Positions 9,414 through 16,821 are shown, numbered from the stretch's first letter. The stretch: 64,000 nucleotides of DNA from DATLED01 sp963750255 (GCA_963750255.1 CAVVPZ010000008.1:248001-312000), one strand, 5' to 3'. A program made the numbers and translations. Notes: generated from the sequence alone by a model not told the origin.

Positions 9414-10370
9414 TCAGGTGGTGGCGGCCCGGTCGGCTTCGGTCGACATCGTGGTGAGGGCATCGCGGCGGCGCCCCCCGGTGAGGCTGGCCCAGGCCGC
9501 GGCACCGGCGGGGATGGGCAACCAGAACTGGATCAGGCGGTAGCTGGCCACCCCGAGGCTGGCGATGGCGCGGGGAGTGCCGAAGCCGACGAGGGTCACG
9601 ATGAGGGTGGTCTCGATGATCCCGAGTCCGCCGGGGGACATGGGAATGGCGGCCAGCACGTTGGCCAGCCCGTAGGCCACGAGCAGGCCGGCGATGGGGA
9701 CGCGGTGACCGAAGGCGGCGAGGAACAGCCACAGCACGACGGCGTCGAGCAGCCAGTTGGCCGCCGCCCACGCGATGGCCGCCCACGCCAGACGGGGCTC
9801 ACGCCCGAGCATCACCAACTGGTCGGCCACCCGGCGGAAGGCGGCGGTGACCCGCTCGCTGTCGAGGCGAGGCGTGCGGTCAGCGAACCGCCGCAGCGCG
9901 ATGAGGGTGCGGGTGCGACCGCGGGTGAGGGCGAGCACGGCGGCGCCGGCGAGGGCCAGCAGCACGATGCCGACGCCGGCGGCGGTGGCGTAGAGGGGCT
10001 GGAACCCGGTCGTCGGGATCGAGATCACCAGGCCGACCCAGAGCAAGACGTTGAGGACCAACGCCGAGCCGAGCGACTGGGTGGCCATGGCGAAGCTGGC
10101 CCGAGCCGGGTCGGCGCCCGACTGGGTCAAGAGCCGGTACTGGAGGACACCGCCGGCCGCCGCTCCGCCGGGGACCACGTGGTTGACGGCCAGGGACGAC
10201 AGCACGATCCGAAACGTCCGCCACAGGTCGGGGCGTTCCGCGGGCGGGAGGAGCGACCGCGACAGCTGGGCATAGGCGAGAAGGGCGGCGACCTCGAACG
10301 CGATTGCGGCCGCAACGAGGAGGGGATCGAGGCCGCCGATGAGCCCGATGGCTCGACGGGTGCCGCCCAC
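9414..10370 (-). CDS. Lysylphosphatidylglycerol synthase transmembrane region family (UPF0104)
   Basis: Polytopic membrane protein of the MprF/AglD-like flippase-domain family. About seven hydrophobic helices are visible, with the family's NHVVPGGAAAGGVLQYRLL segment near residue 65 and PMSPGGLGIIETT near residue 240. It lacks the soluble aminoacyl-transferase domain of MprF. The GTG at 10370 is the first usable start, but the frame stays open upstream and encodes what looks like the missing first helix (LLILAAVLHFLVLP). The real start is therefore probably upstream, near 10480, and hidden by a frameshift or rare start codon. Confidence 0.8.
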   Translation of the reverse strand: MGGTRRAIGLIGGLDPLLVAAAIAFEVAALLAYAQLSRSLLPPAERPDLWRTFRIVLSSLAVNHVVPGGAAAGGVLQYRLLTQSGADPARASFAMATQSLGSALVLNVLLWVGLVISIPTTGFQPLYATAAGVGIVLLALAGAAVLALTRGRTRTLIALRRFADRTPRLDSERVTAAFRRVADQLVMLGREPRLAWAAIAWAAANWLLDAVVLWLFLAAFGHRVPIAGLLVAYGLANVLAAIPMSPGGLGIIETTLIVTLVGFGTPRAIASLGVASYRLIQFWLPIPAGAAAWASLTGGRRRDALTTMSTEADRAATT

Positions 10371-10488
10371 CTGGGGCAGGACGAGAAAGTGAAGGACGGC
10401 GGCCAGGATCAGGAGGCGTGCGGCGACCCCGAACGTGCGTCGTCGGCGATGGCGCCGACGGTGGAGTCTGGGATTGCGGCGGTGAGGC

Positions 10489-11505
10489 TCAGTCGTCGAA
10501 CCGCTCCCGCTCCTCGGCCCAGCGAAGGGCGCCGTCGCAGGTTTCGCGAAGTCGGCAATACGAACACGCAGGACCCGGGGTGATGTCGGGGGAGCGCCGT
10601 CCGAGCCGGAGGTCGGCCAGTTTCGTCACACCGTCGACGACACGATGGGCGGCGACGACGAGGATCTCCTCGGTGATGTCCTCGTGCTGCCAGCGGGCCG
10701 ACTCGAGGTAGTAGGACGCAACCCGGAACGGCGGAACGCGCGACCGCAGTGTCTCGCACAGTGCGTAGTAGCGCAGGTCATCGCGATGGGCGCCGTGGGG
10801 ACGGCCGGTCTTGACGTCGACGATCAGCACCCGTCCCTCGAAACCGACGGGCCGGCCCAAGGCGAGATCGACCTTGGCCCGCAGCACGATCTGCGAGGCG
10901 CCCAACTCGACCCGGCAGCTCGACTCGAGCCTCGGCCGCCACGCCGGTGCAAGCGGCGGAAAGCACTCCTGGAACTTGGTGACGACGTCGCAGGCAGCGC
11001 TGCGTACCTCGGCCAACTCGGCGGGATCGGCGCCGCGGAGGAAGTCGCGGGGCGACCAGTCCTCGCCCGCCTCGAGCATGCGGTTGATCGACTCGTCGAC
11101 CAGTTCGAGAGGACTCGCCGCACCCGGGCGGAACACGCTGAGCTCGAGAGCCCGGTGGGCCACGGTGCCCCGACAGCTGGCCACCGTCCATTCGAACGGC
11201 ACTGCGGTCTCGGCCACGTGGTGCGCTTCGCAGGCGTGGACCTGGGCCAGCATCCCCTTGTTGACGTGCAACTCGGCCGATCCGAGCGCCTCGAAGACCG
11301 GCGCCAGGCCCTCTTCGAGGAGGTCGAGGAGACGCTCGGCGAGGTCCTCGGCGAACATGGGACGAGGCTGCCCAAAGGCCAGCAGGTGATCGACGGCGTC
11401 GACCTGGGCCGGGGTGAGCAGCGATCGGTCCACGACGCTCACTGTACGGGTGGAGGGTGACGGGGCCGGGCCGCTCGATGGGTTCGTGTCACAGGTGGTT
11501 GGCAC
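10489..11505 (-). CDS. PD-(D/E)XK nuclease with putative iron-sulfur cysteines (RecB/Cas4/AddB type)
   Basis: 338-residue stand-alone RecB-family nuclease. The active-site strands are KVDLALG and VLIVDVKTGRPHG (D...DxK), near residues 215-240. Four cysteines are placed as in Cas4 and AddB nucleases that hold a 4Fe-4S cluster: one upstream (HACEAHH) and three at the C-terminus (CSYCRLRETC). There is no helicase domain and no CRISPR array nearby. Start could also be the valine in VVDRSLLTPAQ. The gene probably shares a transcript with the UPF0104 gene below it. Biological role is inferred as DNA repair. Confidence 0.8.
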   Translation of the reverse strand: MPTTCDTNPSSGPAPSPSTRTVSVVDRSLLTPAQVDAVDHLLAFGQPRPMFAEDLAERLLDLLEEGLAPVFEALGSAELHVNKGMLAQVHACEAHHVAETAVPFEWTVASCRGTVAHRALELSVFRPGAASPLELVDESINRMLEAGEDWSPRDFLRGADPAELAEVRSAACDVVTKFQECFPPLAPAWRPRLESSCRVELGASQIVLRAKVDLALGRPVGFEGRVLIVDVKTGRPHGAHRDDLRYYALCETLRSRVPPFRVASYYLESARWQHEDITEEILVVAAHRVVDGVTKLADLRLGRRSPDITPGPACSYCRLRETCDGALRWAEERERFDD

Positions 11506-11514
11506 GCTCGTGGC

Positions 11515-11830
11515 ATGGATCAGCTACCGGTCACTCCCTGGTTCTCGTGGACGAGTCGTGAGCTGGCCCGCGCCCTGCGCCGCGCTCGGCCTGCTGGCCC
11601 CATCGTTTCGCTCTCCTCCCTCGGTGCCGGGCGCCGACCGCACCTTGCGGCGCGTGCCGGGCGGCGTGCATGTCGCCATCCGGCTGTGGGGGCGATCGTT
11701 CGCGGCTATCCGGGCCGACATGATCGAGGGGGTGCTCGCTGCGAACACGGTGGCGCCCGCCGAGGCCGACGAGCTGCGGGCCCGTTTGGCGTCGGCCGCG
11801 CCGCTTCCCCAGCAAGGCCAGGCGGCCTGA
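11515..11830 (+). CDS. Small hypothetical protein (frameshifted)
   Basis: A composite of about 104 residues starting MDQLPVTPWFSWTSRELARALRR and continuing, after an apparent extra base near 11625 (CTC-G-GTG), as VPGADRTLRRVPGG...GQAA. It is alpha/beta mixed with a charged C-terminal helix, and I do not recognise the family. Codon positions are GC3-rich in the composite frame. It ends 16 bases before the tRNA gene. Confidence 0.5.
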
Positions 11831-11845
11831 GTACCGTGGTGCGCC

Positions 11846-11932
11846 GCCCGGGTGGCGAAACTGGTCTTACGCGGGGGACTTAAAATCCTCTGTCCCGAAA
11901 GGGGCGTGCGGGTTCGAATCCCGCCCCGGGCA
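11846..11932 (+). tRNA. tRNA-Leu (UAA anticodon)
   Basis: 87-nt class II tRNA. The acceptor stem is GCCCGGG/CCCGGGC with discriminator A at 11932, and there is a D-loop GGTGGCGAAACTGGT. The anticodon loop CTTAAAA contains TAA, a long variable arm follows (GTCCCGAAAGGGGC), and the T-arm contains GGTTCGAATCCC. No CCA is encoded. Its 3' end is the attachment site of the island that follows. Confidence 0.95.
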
Positions 11933-11937
11933 CGCAC
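11912..11937 (+). repeat. attL: 3' end of tRNA-Leu
   Basis: The 26 bp from the T-arm through the acceptor end and five bases beyond recur perfectly at 16025-16050. This is the classic signature of site-specific integration into a tRNA gene; the tRNA is kept intact on this side. Confidence 0.85.
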
Positions 11938-12004
11938 TTTTCGACGCGAAAGCCCAGGTCAGAGCGTTTTGGGTCGGTGTGGAATGCATCGAGATGTCGA
12001 CCGT

Positions 12005-12025
12005 GGTCACAGATTGGTCACGAAC
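12005..12025 (+). repeat. Paired GGTCAC repeat near attL
   Basis: GGTCAC, five bases, GGTCAC, then GAAC. Near-copies lie at 15889-15909 and 16061-16081. Candidate arm-type integrase or excisionase site. Confidence 0.5.
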
Positions 12026-12073
12026 TTTCCACAGACCCCCGGCACGAGAGCGCACGAAGCGGCACCGGGAGGG

Positions 12074-12360
12074 TCAGATGTGGTCGCCGAAGACCATGGC
12101 TGCGACCCTCGTCGCGGCGTCGGATCCGGCGTTCTCGAAGAGGTGGCCGTAGCGGTCCTGCGTGAACGCCGCGGAAGCGTGGCCGAGTCGTCGAGCGATC
12201 AGCAACGGCAGCTCGCCGGCGGCGATCAGGTCGGCGACGTGTGTATGCCGAAGGTCGTGGAAGCGGATCCTCGGAACGGCGACGCGGTGCGACCCGTCGG
12301 TCGAAGACCTTCACGATCGCCGTCGGGTCGACGGGGGTTTGCCCGCGCCCTATCCGGCAG
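12074..12360 (-). pseudogene. Tyrosine recombinase (phage integrase) C-terminal remnant
   Basis: The last ~95 residues of a tyrosine integrase. RFHDLRHTHVADL carries the catalytic H-x-x-R, LLIARRLGHASAAFT carries the second conserved histidine, and RYGHLF has the nucleophilic tyrosine; it ends FGDHI. Upstream, TPVDPTAIVKVFDRRVA fits the family after removing one base near 12280 (CCG-C-GTC). Homology stops near 12360, and no N-terminal half is found beyond the IS110 element. It is therefore truncated, although its C-terminal catalytic residues remain. It lies beside attL. Confidence 0.75.
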
Positions 12361-12470
12361 GGAGTATCGGAGTAGTACCTGACCCGACCATCCGGTGAGT
12401 TGGTGAGTGAAGTCGTTACGGTCAGGTCGCTCTGGTCTTCGGTCTGACTCACTAAACCGGCCGACGCTTC

Positions 12471-12632
12471 GGTTGTCTTGATAACGATCCGTCGACTGAA
12501 GGCCAGAGCATCACCACCGGCAGCGCACCGGTCGGGCGGCGTGAAGCGGTCACCTGTTACAGCAGGCGACCGCATCAGATGCCGCCGTCCCGGCTTGCTG
12601 CGTGCCACCCCTTGACCAATCAGAAGGAAGGG
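12471..12632 (+). ncRNA. Candidate IS110 bridge RNA region
   Basis: The non-coding stretch upstream of the transposase, where IS110-group elements encode the bridge RNA that guides donor and target recognition. A strong hairpin lies at 12546-12573: GCGGTC and CCTG pair with CAGG and GACCGC around a single mismatch and a 6-base loop. Further upstream, GTCAG/CTGAC (12421-12448) could close another loop. The role rests on position and on knowledge of IS621-like elements; loop guides were not assigned. Confidence 0.35.
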
Positions 12633-13736
12633 ATGGCCATGACCATCGTAGAGATCCCGCGCGCGATCACCGGCGGCGTGGACACCCACCTCGACATCAA
12701 CGTCGCCGCCGCGCTCGACGACATCGGCGGCCTGCTCGGCGTCGAAGAGTTCGCCACCGATGCCGGCCGGGCACCGGCGGCTGCTCGGCTGGCTCGAGAC
12801 GTTCGGGACCGTCGACCTGCGTCGGCGTCGAAGGCACCGGCTCCTACGGCGTCGGCCTGGCCCGCTCGCTGCGCGCCGCCGGGCGTCGCGTGGTCGAGGT
12901 CGATCGCCCGAACCGGCACGTCCGGCGTCGGCAAGGCAAGTCCGACCCGATCGACGCCGTCGAAGCCGCCCGGGCCGCCCTGTCGGGCCGAGCTCGGGCG
13001 TCGGCCAAGACCCGGACGGGAACGTCGAAGCGATCCGGGCGCTGACGGTCGCCAAGCGCAGCGCCCGCTCGGCACGCAAGATCAAGACGCTGAACCAGAT
13101 CCGCCACCTCGGCTTCTCCGCCCCCGACGACGCTGCGAGAACGCTTTCACGGCGTCTCGCGCGGCAACGCTCGCCGCCGAGGCGGCAGCGCTGCGGCCCC
13201 GCGCCGGTCGGCGACCCGGTCGATGTTCGCGACGAAGACGGCGATGCGCGATCCTGGGCCGCCGGCGTCCTCGCCCTCGACGACGAGAAGGCGCGAGCTC
13301 GACGAGCTCGATCGGCCGCCTCGTCGCCGACACCGCCCCCGAGCTGCTCGCCCTCTACGGCGTCGGCGTCGACACCGCCGCCATCTTGTTCGTCGCCGCC
13401 GGCGACAACCCCGAACGGCTCCGCAGCGAAGCAGCGTGGGCGCACCTGTGCGGCGTCGTCGCCGATCGACGGCGTCGTCGGGCAAGGTCAGCCCGCCACC
13501 GACTCAACCGCGGCGGTGACCGCCAAGCCAACCACGCGCTGTGGCGGATCGTCATGACCCGCATGAGCTCCGACGCCCGCACCCGCGACTACGTCGAACG
13601 CCGCGCTCGCGGAAGGGAAGCTCCAAAGCGCGAGATCATCCGCATGCTCAAGCGCTACATCGCCCGCGAGGTCTACCGCCACTGCCCCGCAGCTGACCCG
13701 TTTCGAGCGGCGGGCCTGGCCCACCATACCGGCTGA
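12633..13736 (+). CDS. IS110-family DEDD transposase (heavily frameshifted)
   Basis: IS110 recombinase with an N-terminal RuvC-like DEDD domain and a C-terminal Tnp20 domain. Seen: GVDTHLDINVAAALDD (first D), VGVEGTGSYG (E), KSDPIDAVEAARAAL (D pair), and in the second domain PIDASSGKVSRHRLNRGGDR, whose serine is the nucleophile. The start ATG 12633 follows GAAGGAAGGG. At least ten single-base shifts break the frame, but every conserved block is legible after correction, giving about 360 residues. Whether the copy is functional depends on whether the shifts are real. Confidence 0.82.
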   Translation: MAMTIVEIPRAITGGVDTHLDINVAAALDDIGGLLGVEEFATDAGRAPAAARLARDVRDRRPASASKAPAPTASAWPARCAPPGVAWSRSIARTGTSGVGKASPTRSTPSKPPGPPCRAELGRRPRPGRERRSDPGADGRQAQRPLGTQDQDAEPDPPPRLLRPRRRCENAFTASRAATLAAEAAALRPRAGRRPGRCSRRRRRCAILGRRRPRPRRREGASSTSSIGRLVADTAPELLALYGVGVDTAAILFVAAGDNPERLRSEAAWAHLCGVVADRRRRRARSARHRLNRGGDRQANHALWRIVMTRMSSDARTRDYVERRARGREAPKREIIRMLKRYIAREVYRHCPAADPFRAAGLAHHTG

Positions 13737-13765
13737 CGCCCACACGGGTTGTCTTGATAATGATC

Positions 13766-13970
13766 TGCCGGCCCGCCGCTCGAGCAACACCTCCGCCTGG
13801 TCGGCGGACGACGCGCGATCGGCCTAATAAGAGCCTGCCCTCGCCCGCGAGTGGCCCATCCCTGTCCTGCCCAGCACCCGCCGCCGACCGCCAAGAAACT
13901 TCCCTTGACATCCATAGGAGAATCATTAGGCGTTGGTCGGACTCATGGACCGACGCCGGGTGGGGTCGAA
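13766..13970. other. Non-coding 3' flank of the IS110 element
   Basis: No convincing gene. The stretch carries TTGACATCCATAGGAG near 13906, which resembles sequences I recall downstream of actinobacterial IS110 elements. The true right end of the element may lie here. Confidence 0.4.
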
Positions 13971-14504
13971 TCAGAGGAACTGCTTAGTCCAGCCGACCAC
14001 AGACTGGATGTCGAACTCTTGCGATAGATCGACCTCGAGGAGTGGTCCACCGAGCCGCAGCGGCTTCGTTTCTGCCATTCCCTTCGTCACCTGCCGCATA
14101 CTTGGGAGCGGGTAGGGCCGATGGCAAGCGTGTTGCTGTGGATGTCGTTGCCGATGCCGGTCGAACACGAGTGCCGGATCAGCCCAAAGGAAGATCTCAA
14201 TCGGGGCGGACGCAAGCTTTAGGATCTGGCTCCGATGCTTCGCAGGGTCCAACGGAGCCTCCAAGATGAGCCTCGGGCCTAGGCCCTTGGCAGCTCGGAA
14301 CATGGCTTCATAGGCGGCGGCGCCAAGTTGGCGTGACCACATCAGCGGTGGCAGGAGGGGCGGCCGTCGCATGGCGTCCCACGTCGCCTCCTTGATTGTG
14401 TCCTTCCTTAAGATCGGAACCCCGAGTGCTGACGAGAAGCCGGGCGTGACAGTGGACTTCCCTACGCCCGGGTACCCGTAGACGAGGATCAGCGAGTCGA
14501 GCAT
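13971..14504 (-). CDS. P-loop kinase-like ATPase (AAA_33 type)
   Basis: 177-residue cytoplasmic P-loop protein. Walker A is GYPGVGKST at residues 10-18. The ILRKDTIKEA segment fits the DxxR/K nucleotide-kinase pattern, and the basic lid region reads DRHRQRHPQQHACHR. It resembles small predicted kinases and zeta-toxin-like phosphotransferases, but the substrate is unknown. It is less GC3-rich than neighbouring genes, in line with island cargo. It is divergent from the acetyltransferase (start 14576). Confidence 0.75.
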   Translation of the reverse strand: MLDSLILVYGYPGVGKSTVTPGFSSALGVPILRKDTIKEATWDAMRRPPLLPPLMWSRQLGAAAYEAMFRAAKGLGPRLILEAPLDPAKHRSQILKLASAPIEIFLWADPALVFDRHRQRHPQQHACHRPYPLPSMRQVTKGMAETKPLRLGGPLLEVDLSQEFDIQSVVGWTKQFL

Positions 14505-14575
14505 TCGGACTGTCTACCGCCCCGACGGTGCCGATAGGGCCCCCCCACGACGGGCACGGTCGGCATTATTGGCCT

Positions 14576-15121
14576 GTGACCATCGAGCTGCTTGGTGAGC
14601 GGATCCGACTTCGCGACTTCGCCCCGACCGACCGTGACGCCTTCACGTCGCTCGCCTCAGACGAGGCGATGTTCGAGTTCATGACCTTCCGGTTCGAGTC
14701 CATGGAGCAGGCCGGGGAGCAGTTCGACTGGCTGCTGGAGCGGGCGCAACGTCCCGTGCGCCGCGACTTCATCCTGGCGATCGAACGTCAGGACGACGCT
14801 TGCCTCCTCGGCATGGCCGGCATTGAGGAGTCTGGTCACGACGCAGCCGAGTTCAGCTGGTACCTACGCAGCGAGCATTGGGGGCGCGGGTACGCGCCGG
14901 AAGCTTCGCAACTCCTCATGCAATTCGGATTCACGACGATGGGCCGTTCGCGGCTCCTTGCGAAGTGCGACCCCGACAACGACAGGTCACGGCGTGCGAT
15001 TGAAAAGAGCGGCTTGGTCCCCATCCCGGACCTTGTGAACGATGTCCATACGTGGCGAGGGCCACGCCCGCGAGTCTGGTTCGAGATCGATCGAGCGACC
15101 TGGGAACGCAACTGCGGCTAG
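14576..15121 (+). CDS. GNAT acetyltransferase, RimJ/RimL-like
   Basis: 181-residue GNAT protein. The start is taken at GTG 14576 (VTIELLGERIRLRDF), because the family begins at this strand and the upstream residues look non-coding. The acetyl-CoA loop is SEHWGRGYAPEAS, with the late NDRSRRAIEKSGLV segment. Island cargo of unknown substrate; such genes often acetylate small molecules or protein N-termini. No frameshift is needed. Confidence 0.85.
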   Translation: MTIELLGERIRLRDFAPTDRDAFTSLASDEAMFEFMTFRFESMEQAGEQFDWLLERAQRPVRRDFILAIERQDDACLLGMAGIEESGHDAAEFSWYLRSEHWGRGYAPEASQLLMQFGFTTMGRSRLLAKCDPDNDRSRRAIEKSGLVPIPDLVNDVHTWRGPRPRVWFEIDRATWERNCG

Positions 15122-15270
15122 CCCGCTCCGAGGTGCGGATATGCCGGTGATCCACCATGTATTTCGACGTTGGACAGTCGGAGCTGCTCCACCGATGACT
15201 GGGCCGAGCCCGGGCGGTTCGACCGGCGAACCTCCAGGTGCGCCTGCGCGTCACGGCGTAGCCTTGTGAT

Positions 15271-15435
15271 GTGTCCGTGGCTGAGAACCCAAGCGAACCG
15301 GGTCACCTGACGGTGGTGGCTCCGAAGGACGCGCTGCAGCGCGCGGCGGAGTTGCCGAGCGACGACGACATGGAAGTCGAGGGCGTCACCGCCGAGGAGT
15401 GGGACGCATTCGAGCAGGCGCTCGCTGATCGGTGA
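15271..15435 (+). CDS. VapB-like antitoxin
   Basis: A 54-residue acidic protein (start GTG 15271) too short for usual gene lists. It has a charged middle (LQRAAELPSDDDMEV) and an EEWDAFEQALADR C-terminal tail of the kind that wraps a PIN toxin. No clear DNA-binding domain is seen. Its stop overlaps the toxin start (GTGA). The call rests mainly on size, acidity and overlap with the PIN gene. Confidence 0.6.
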   Translation: MSVAENPSEPGHLTVVAPKDALQRAAELPSDDDMEVEGVTAEEWDAFEQALADR

Positions 15436-15860
15436 CGCCGCGGACGACGGTCGTCGTCGACACGATGGTTGTGTCCGCCCTCGTCAACGCTTCTCGAAGT
15501 CCGGAACCTGCGGCGCGCTACCGGGAAGTGATCAGCGGCCGCACCGTCGTCGTGTCGTTCGTGACGATCACGGAGATGAGATTCGGCGCCATCCGCGCCG
15601 GCTGGGGCGAGATCCGGCGCCGCGGCCTCGAGCGAGTGCTCGCTCGTCTCGTCGTCGTCCAACCCGACGACGGCTTGATGTTGAAGTGCGCCGAGCTCCG
15701 AGCAGCGTGTGTCACGACCGGGCACGCCCTCGGGCAGAAGGTGCACGAAGCGGATCGGTGGATCGCCGCGACGGCCATGGTGCTGGGCGTCGAGCTGATC
15801 TCTGGTGACGCCGTGTTCGAGAACGTGCCGGGCCTGATCGTGCACGTCCCGCCGCGCTGA
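15432..15860 (+). CDS. PIN-domain toxin, VapC-like
   Basis: 142-residue PIN-domain ribonuclease. The acidic metal-binding residues are all present: D in VVVDTMVVSAL, E in TITEMRFGA, D in HEADRWIAATA and D in LISGDAVFE. The family cleaves RNA, often tRNA or rRNA, when released from its antitoxin. It starts at GTG 15432, overlapping the antitoxin stop by four bases, and is the last gene before attR. Confidence 0.85.
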   Translation: MTPRTTVVVDTMVVSALVNASRSPEPAARYREVISGRTVVVSFVTITEMRFGAIRAGWGEIRRRGLERVLARLVVVQPDDGLMLKCAELRAACVTTGHALGQKVHEADRWIAATAMVLGVELISGDAVFENVPGLIVHVPPR

Positions 15861-15888
15861 TCCGAGACCCTCGGTGAACCGCCTCGCT

Positions 15889-15909
15889 GGTCACAAGTTG
15901 GTCACAGAC
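15889..15909 (+). repeat. Paired GGTCAC repeat inside the island's right end
   Basis: GGTCAC, five bases, GGTCAC, then AGAC; similar to 12005-12025 and 16061-16081. The rest of 15861-16024 shows no gene. Confidence 0.45.
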
Positions 15910-16024
15910 CTCGCGAAACGAGGCGGTATTCGACGACATTGAGCAAACACGCACAAGCGCGTTTGCCCAGGTCAACGGCACTTTCCGGCATGAAGCGGCA
16001 CCAGCTGAAACACGCTTGAGGGGA

Positions 16025-16050
16025 GTTCGAATCCCGCCCCGGGCACGCAC
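16025..16050 (+). repeat. attR: duplicated tRNA-Leu 3' end
   Basis: Perfect 26-bp copy of 11912-11937. The preceding bases do not fold into a tRNA, so only the 3' end is duplicated. It marks the right edge of the island. Confidence 0.85.
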
Positions 16051-16060
16051 CTTCGACCGT

Positions 16061-16081
16061 GGTCGCGATTTGGTCACGAAC
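16061..16081 (+). repeat. Paired GGTCAC-like repeat beside attR
   Basis: GGTCGC, five bases, GGTCAC, then GAAC. It lies at the same distance from attR (16050) as 12005 would from attL once an insert of about 57 bases is allowed for, and shares the following TCCACAG. Confidence 0.45.
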
Positions 16082-16091
16082 TGTCCACAGT

Positions 16092-16455
16092 TCAGTCTGT
16101 GCGGCTCGGTGGTGATGACAGTCGCTCGGCGTTGGCAGTCCACCGCGACGGCCAGGGCCTCGCAGACCTGATCCATCCGACCGTCGCTGAGCCTCCCGAG
16201 GCGCTCAACGAGAACGGCGATGGAAACGCTCTCGACCGAGTCGAGGTTCACGGCCGATCGCAGCGGCACCGGGTCTTCTCCTGGTTCGAGCACCACCTCG
16301 CTCGGCAAGCCCCGGATCGTCGTGGTGCACGGTCCGATCAGTGCACGTCGGAGGCGGGGGATCGCGGCGTCTCTCGACAGCACGACGACGGGGCGGCGGC
16401 CGACGTCAGGCAACTCGCACCACCAGATCTCGCCCCGCTCGGGAAGCGCGGTCAT
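16092..16455 (-). CDS. MazF/PemK-type endoribonuclease toxin (C-terminus uncertain)
   Basis: MazF-fold toxin that cuts single-stranded RNA. Diagnostic are the N-terminal RGEIWWCELPDVGRRPVVVLSR, the IGPCTTTIRGLPSEV strand and RLGRLSDGRMDQVCEAL. The ATG at 16455 overlaps the antitoxin stop. In the raw frame no stop appears until deep inside the island. A single extra base near 16140 (TGC-C-AAC) would end the protein at 16092, giving about 120 residues, the usual MazF length. It lies just outside attR, so it belongs to the chromosome side of the junction. Confidence 0.75.
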
Positions 16456-16688
16456 GAGGCGGCAGCAGCATCCCGGAACGAGGCGAGGTCGCCCCACTCG
16501 TCCGCCTCGTCCATCGGCGCTTCGTCGTAGGCCGCATACGCCGCGTCGATCTCGGCGGACCGACTACTCCTGACCAGCGCGGCCAGCGCTGCGTCGAACA
16601 ACGCCGCATCGTTGACGCCCGCTCGAAGCGTTCGCGCCTCGGCGAGCAGGTCGCCATCCACCGTCGTACTCACGCGCTCTCGTGCCAT
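16452..16688 (-). CDS. MazE-like antitoxin
   Basis: 78-residue antitoxin. The N-terminal ribbon-helix-helix-like segment MARERVSTTVDGDLLAEA is followed by an alanine-rich helix and the acidic tail AYDEAPMDEADEWGDLASFR, which closely resembles mycobacterial MazE antitoxins. Its TGA overlaps the toxin ATG, so antitoxin precedes toxin as usual. An inverted repeat just upstream probably mediates autoregulation. Confidence 0.8.
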   Translation of the reverse strand: MARERVSTTVDGDLLAEARTLRAGVNDAALFDAALAALVRSSRSAEIDAAYAAYDEAPMDEADEWGDLASFRDAAAAS

Positions 16689-16698
16689 GGCATGAGTA

Positions 16699-16714
16699 TG
16701 CCATGAATATGGCA
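16699..16714. promoter_or_regulatory. Putative MazE autoregulatory operator
   Basis: Perfect inverted repeat TGCCAT-GAAT-ATGGCA, 11 bases upstream of the antitoxin start. A further TGCCATGGCA box overlaps the start codon. The placement suits autorepression. Confidence 0.55.
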
Positions 16715-16821
16715 CCAGCTCCGAGTAGCCGGCGCGCCCGGCACGGCAGCCGAAGAGACGCGTGCATCTGATCTGGCCGGTATCGGAGCGTGCGTCGAAC
16801 TGTGGGTCTATCGTCCGCGCC

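Larger units (their letters stand above)
12471..13765 (+). mobile_element. IS110-family insertion sequence
   Basis: Transposase gene plus a non-coding 5' flank, bounded by a repeat with consensus GGTTGTCTTGATAAYGATC, present at 12471-12489 and 13747-13765. These may be the element ends or subterminal repeats; IS110 elements lack classic inverted repeats, so the ends are uncertain. The foreign segment could run from about 12361 to 13925. It interrupts or replaces the integrase upstream region. Confidence 0.65.
11912..16050. mobile_element. Genomic island integrated at tRNA-Leu
   Basis: A 4.1-kb segment bounded by a perfect 26-bp direct repeat. Beside the left att lies the C-terminal part of a tyrosine integrase on the minus strand, where such elements usually carry int. 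Cargo: IS110-family element, P-loop kinase, GNAT acetyltransferase and a VapBC-like pair. The integrase is truncated, so the island is probably fixed. Extended similarity to the right of both att copies (12005-12034 and 16061-16090) supports a common origin of the two ends. Confidence 0.8.

Noticed and set aside
11524..11937. Minus-strand reading frame across the tRNA with a GGIRTRTP motif
   Set aside because: This is the well-known spurious translation of a tRNA-Leu antisense; the tRNA is certain.
15861..16024. A further gene between the PIN toxin and attR
   Set aside because: No frame with a start and coherent codon use was found; the stretch holds only a GGTCAC repeat.
16021..16050. Second tRNA-Leu
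   Set aside because: Only the 3' T-arm and acceptor end are present; upstream bases do not form D or anticodon arms. It is an att duplicate.
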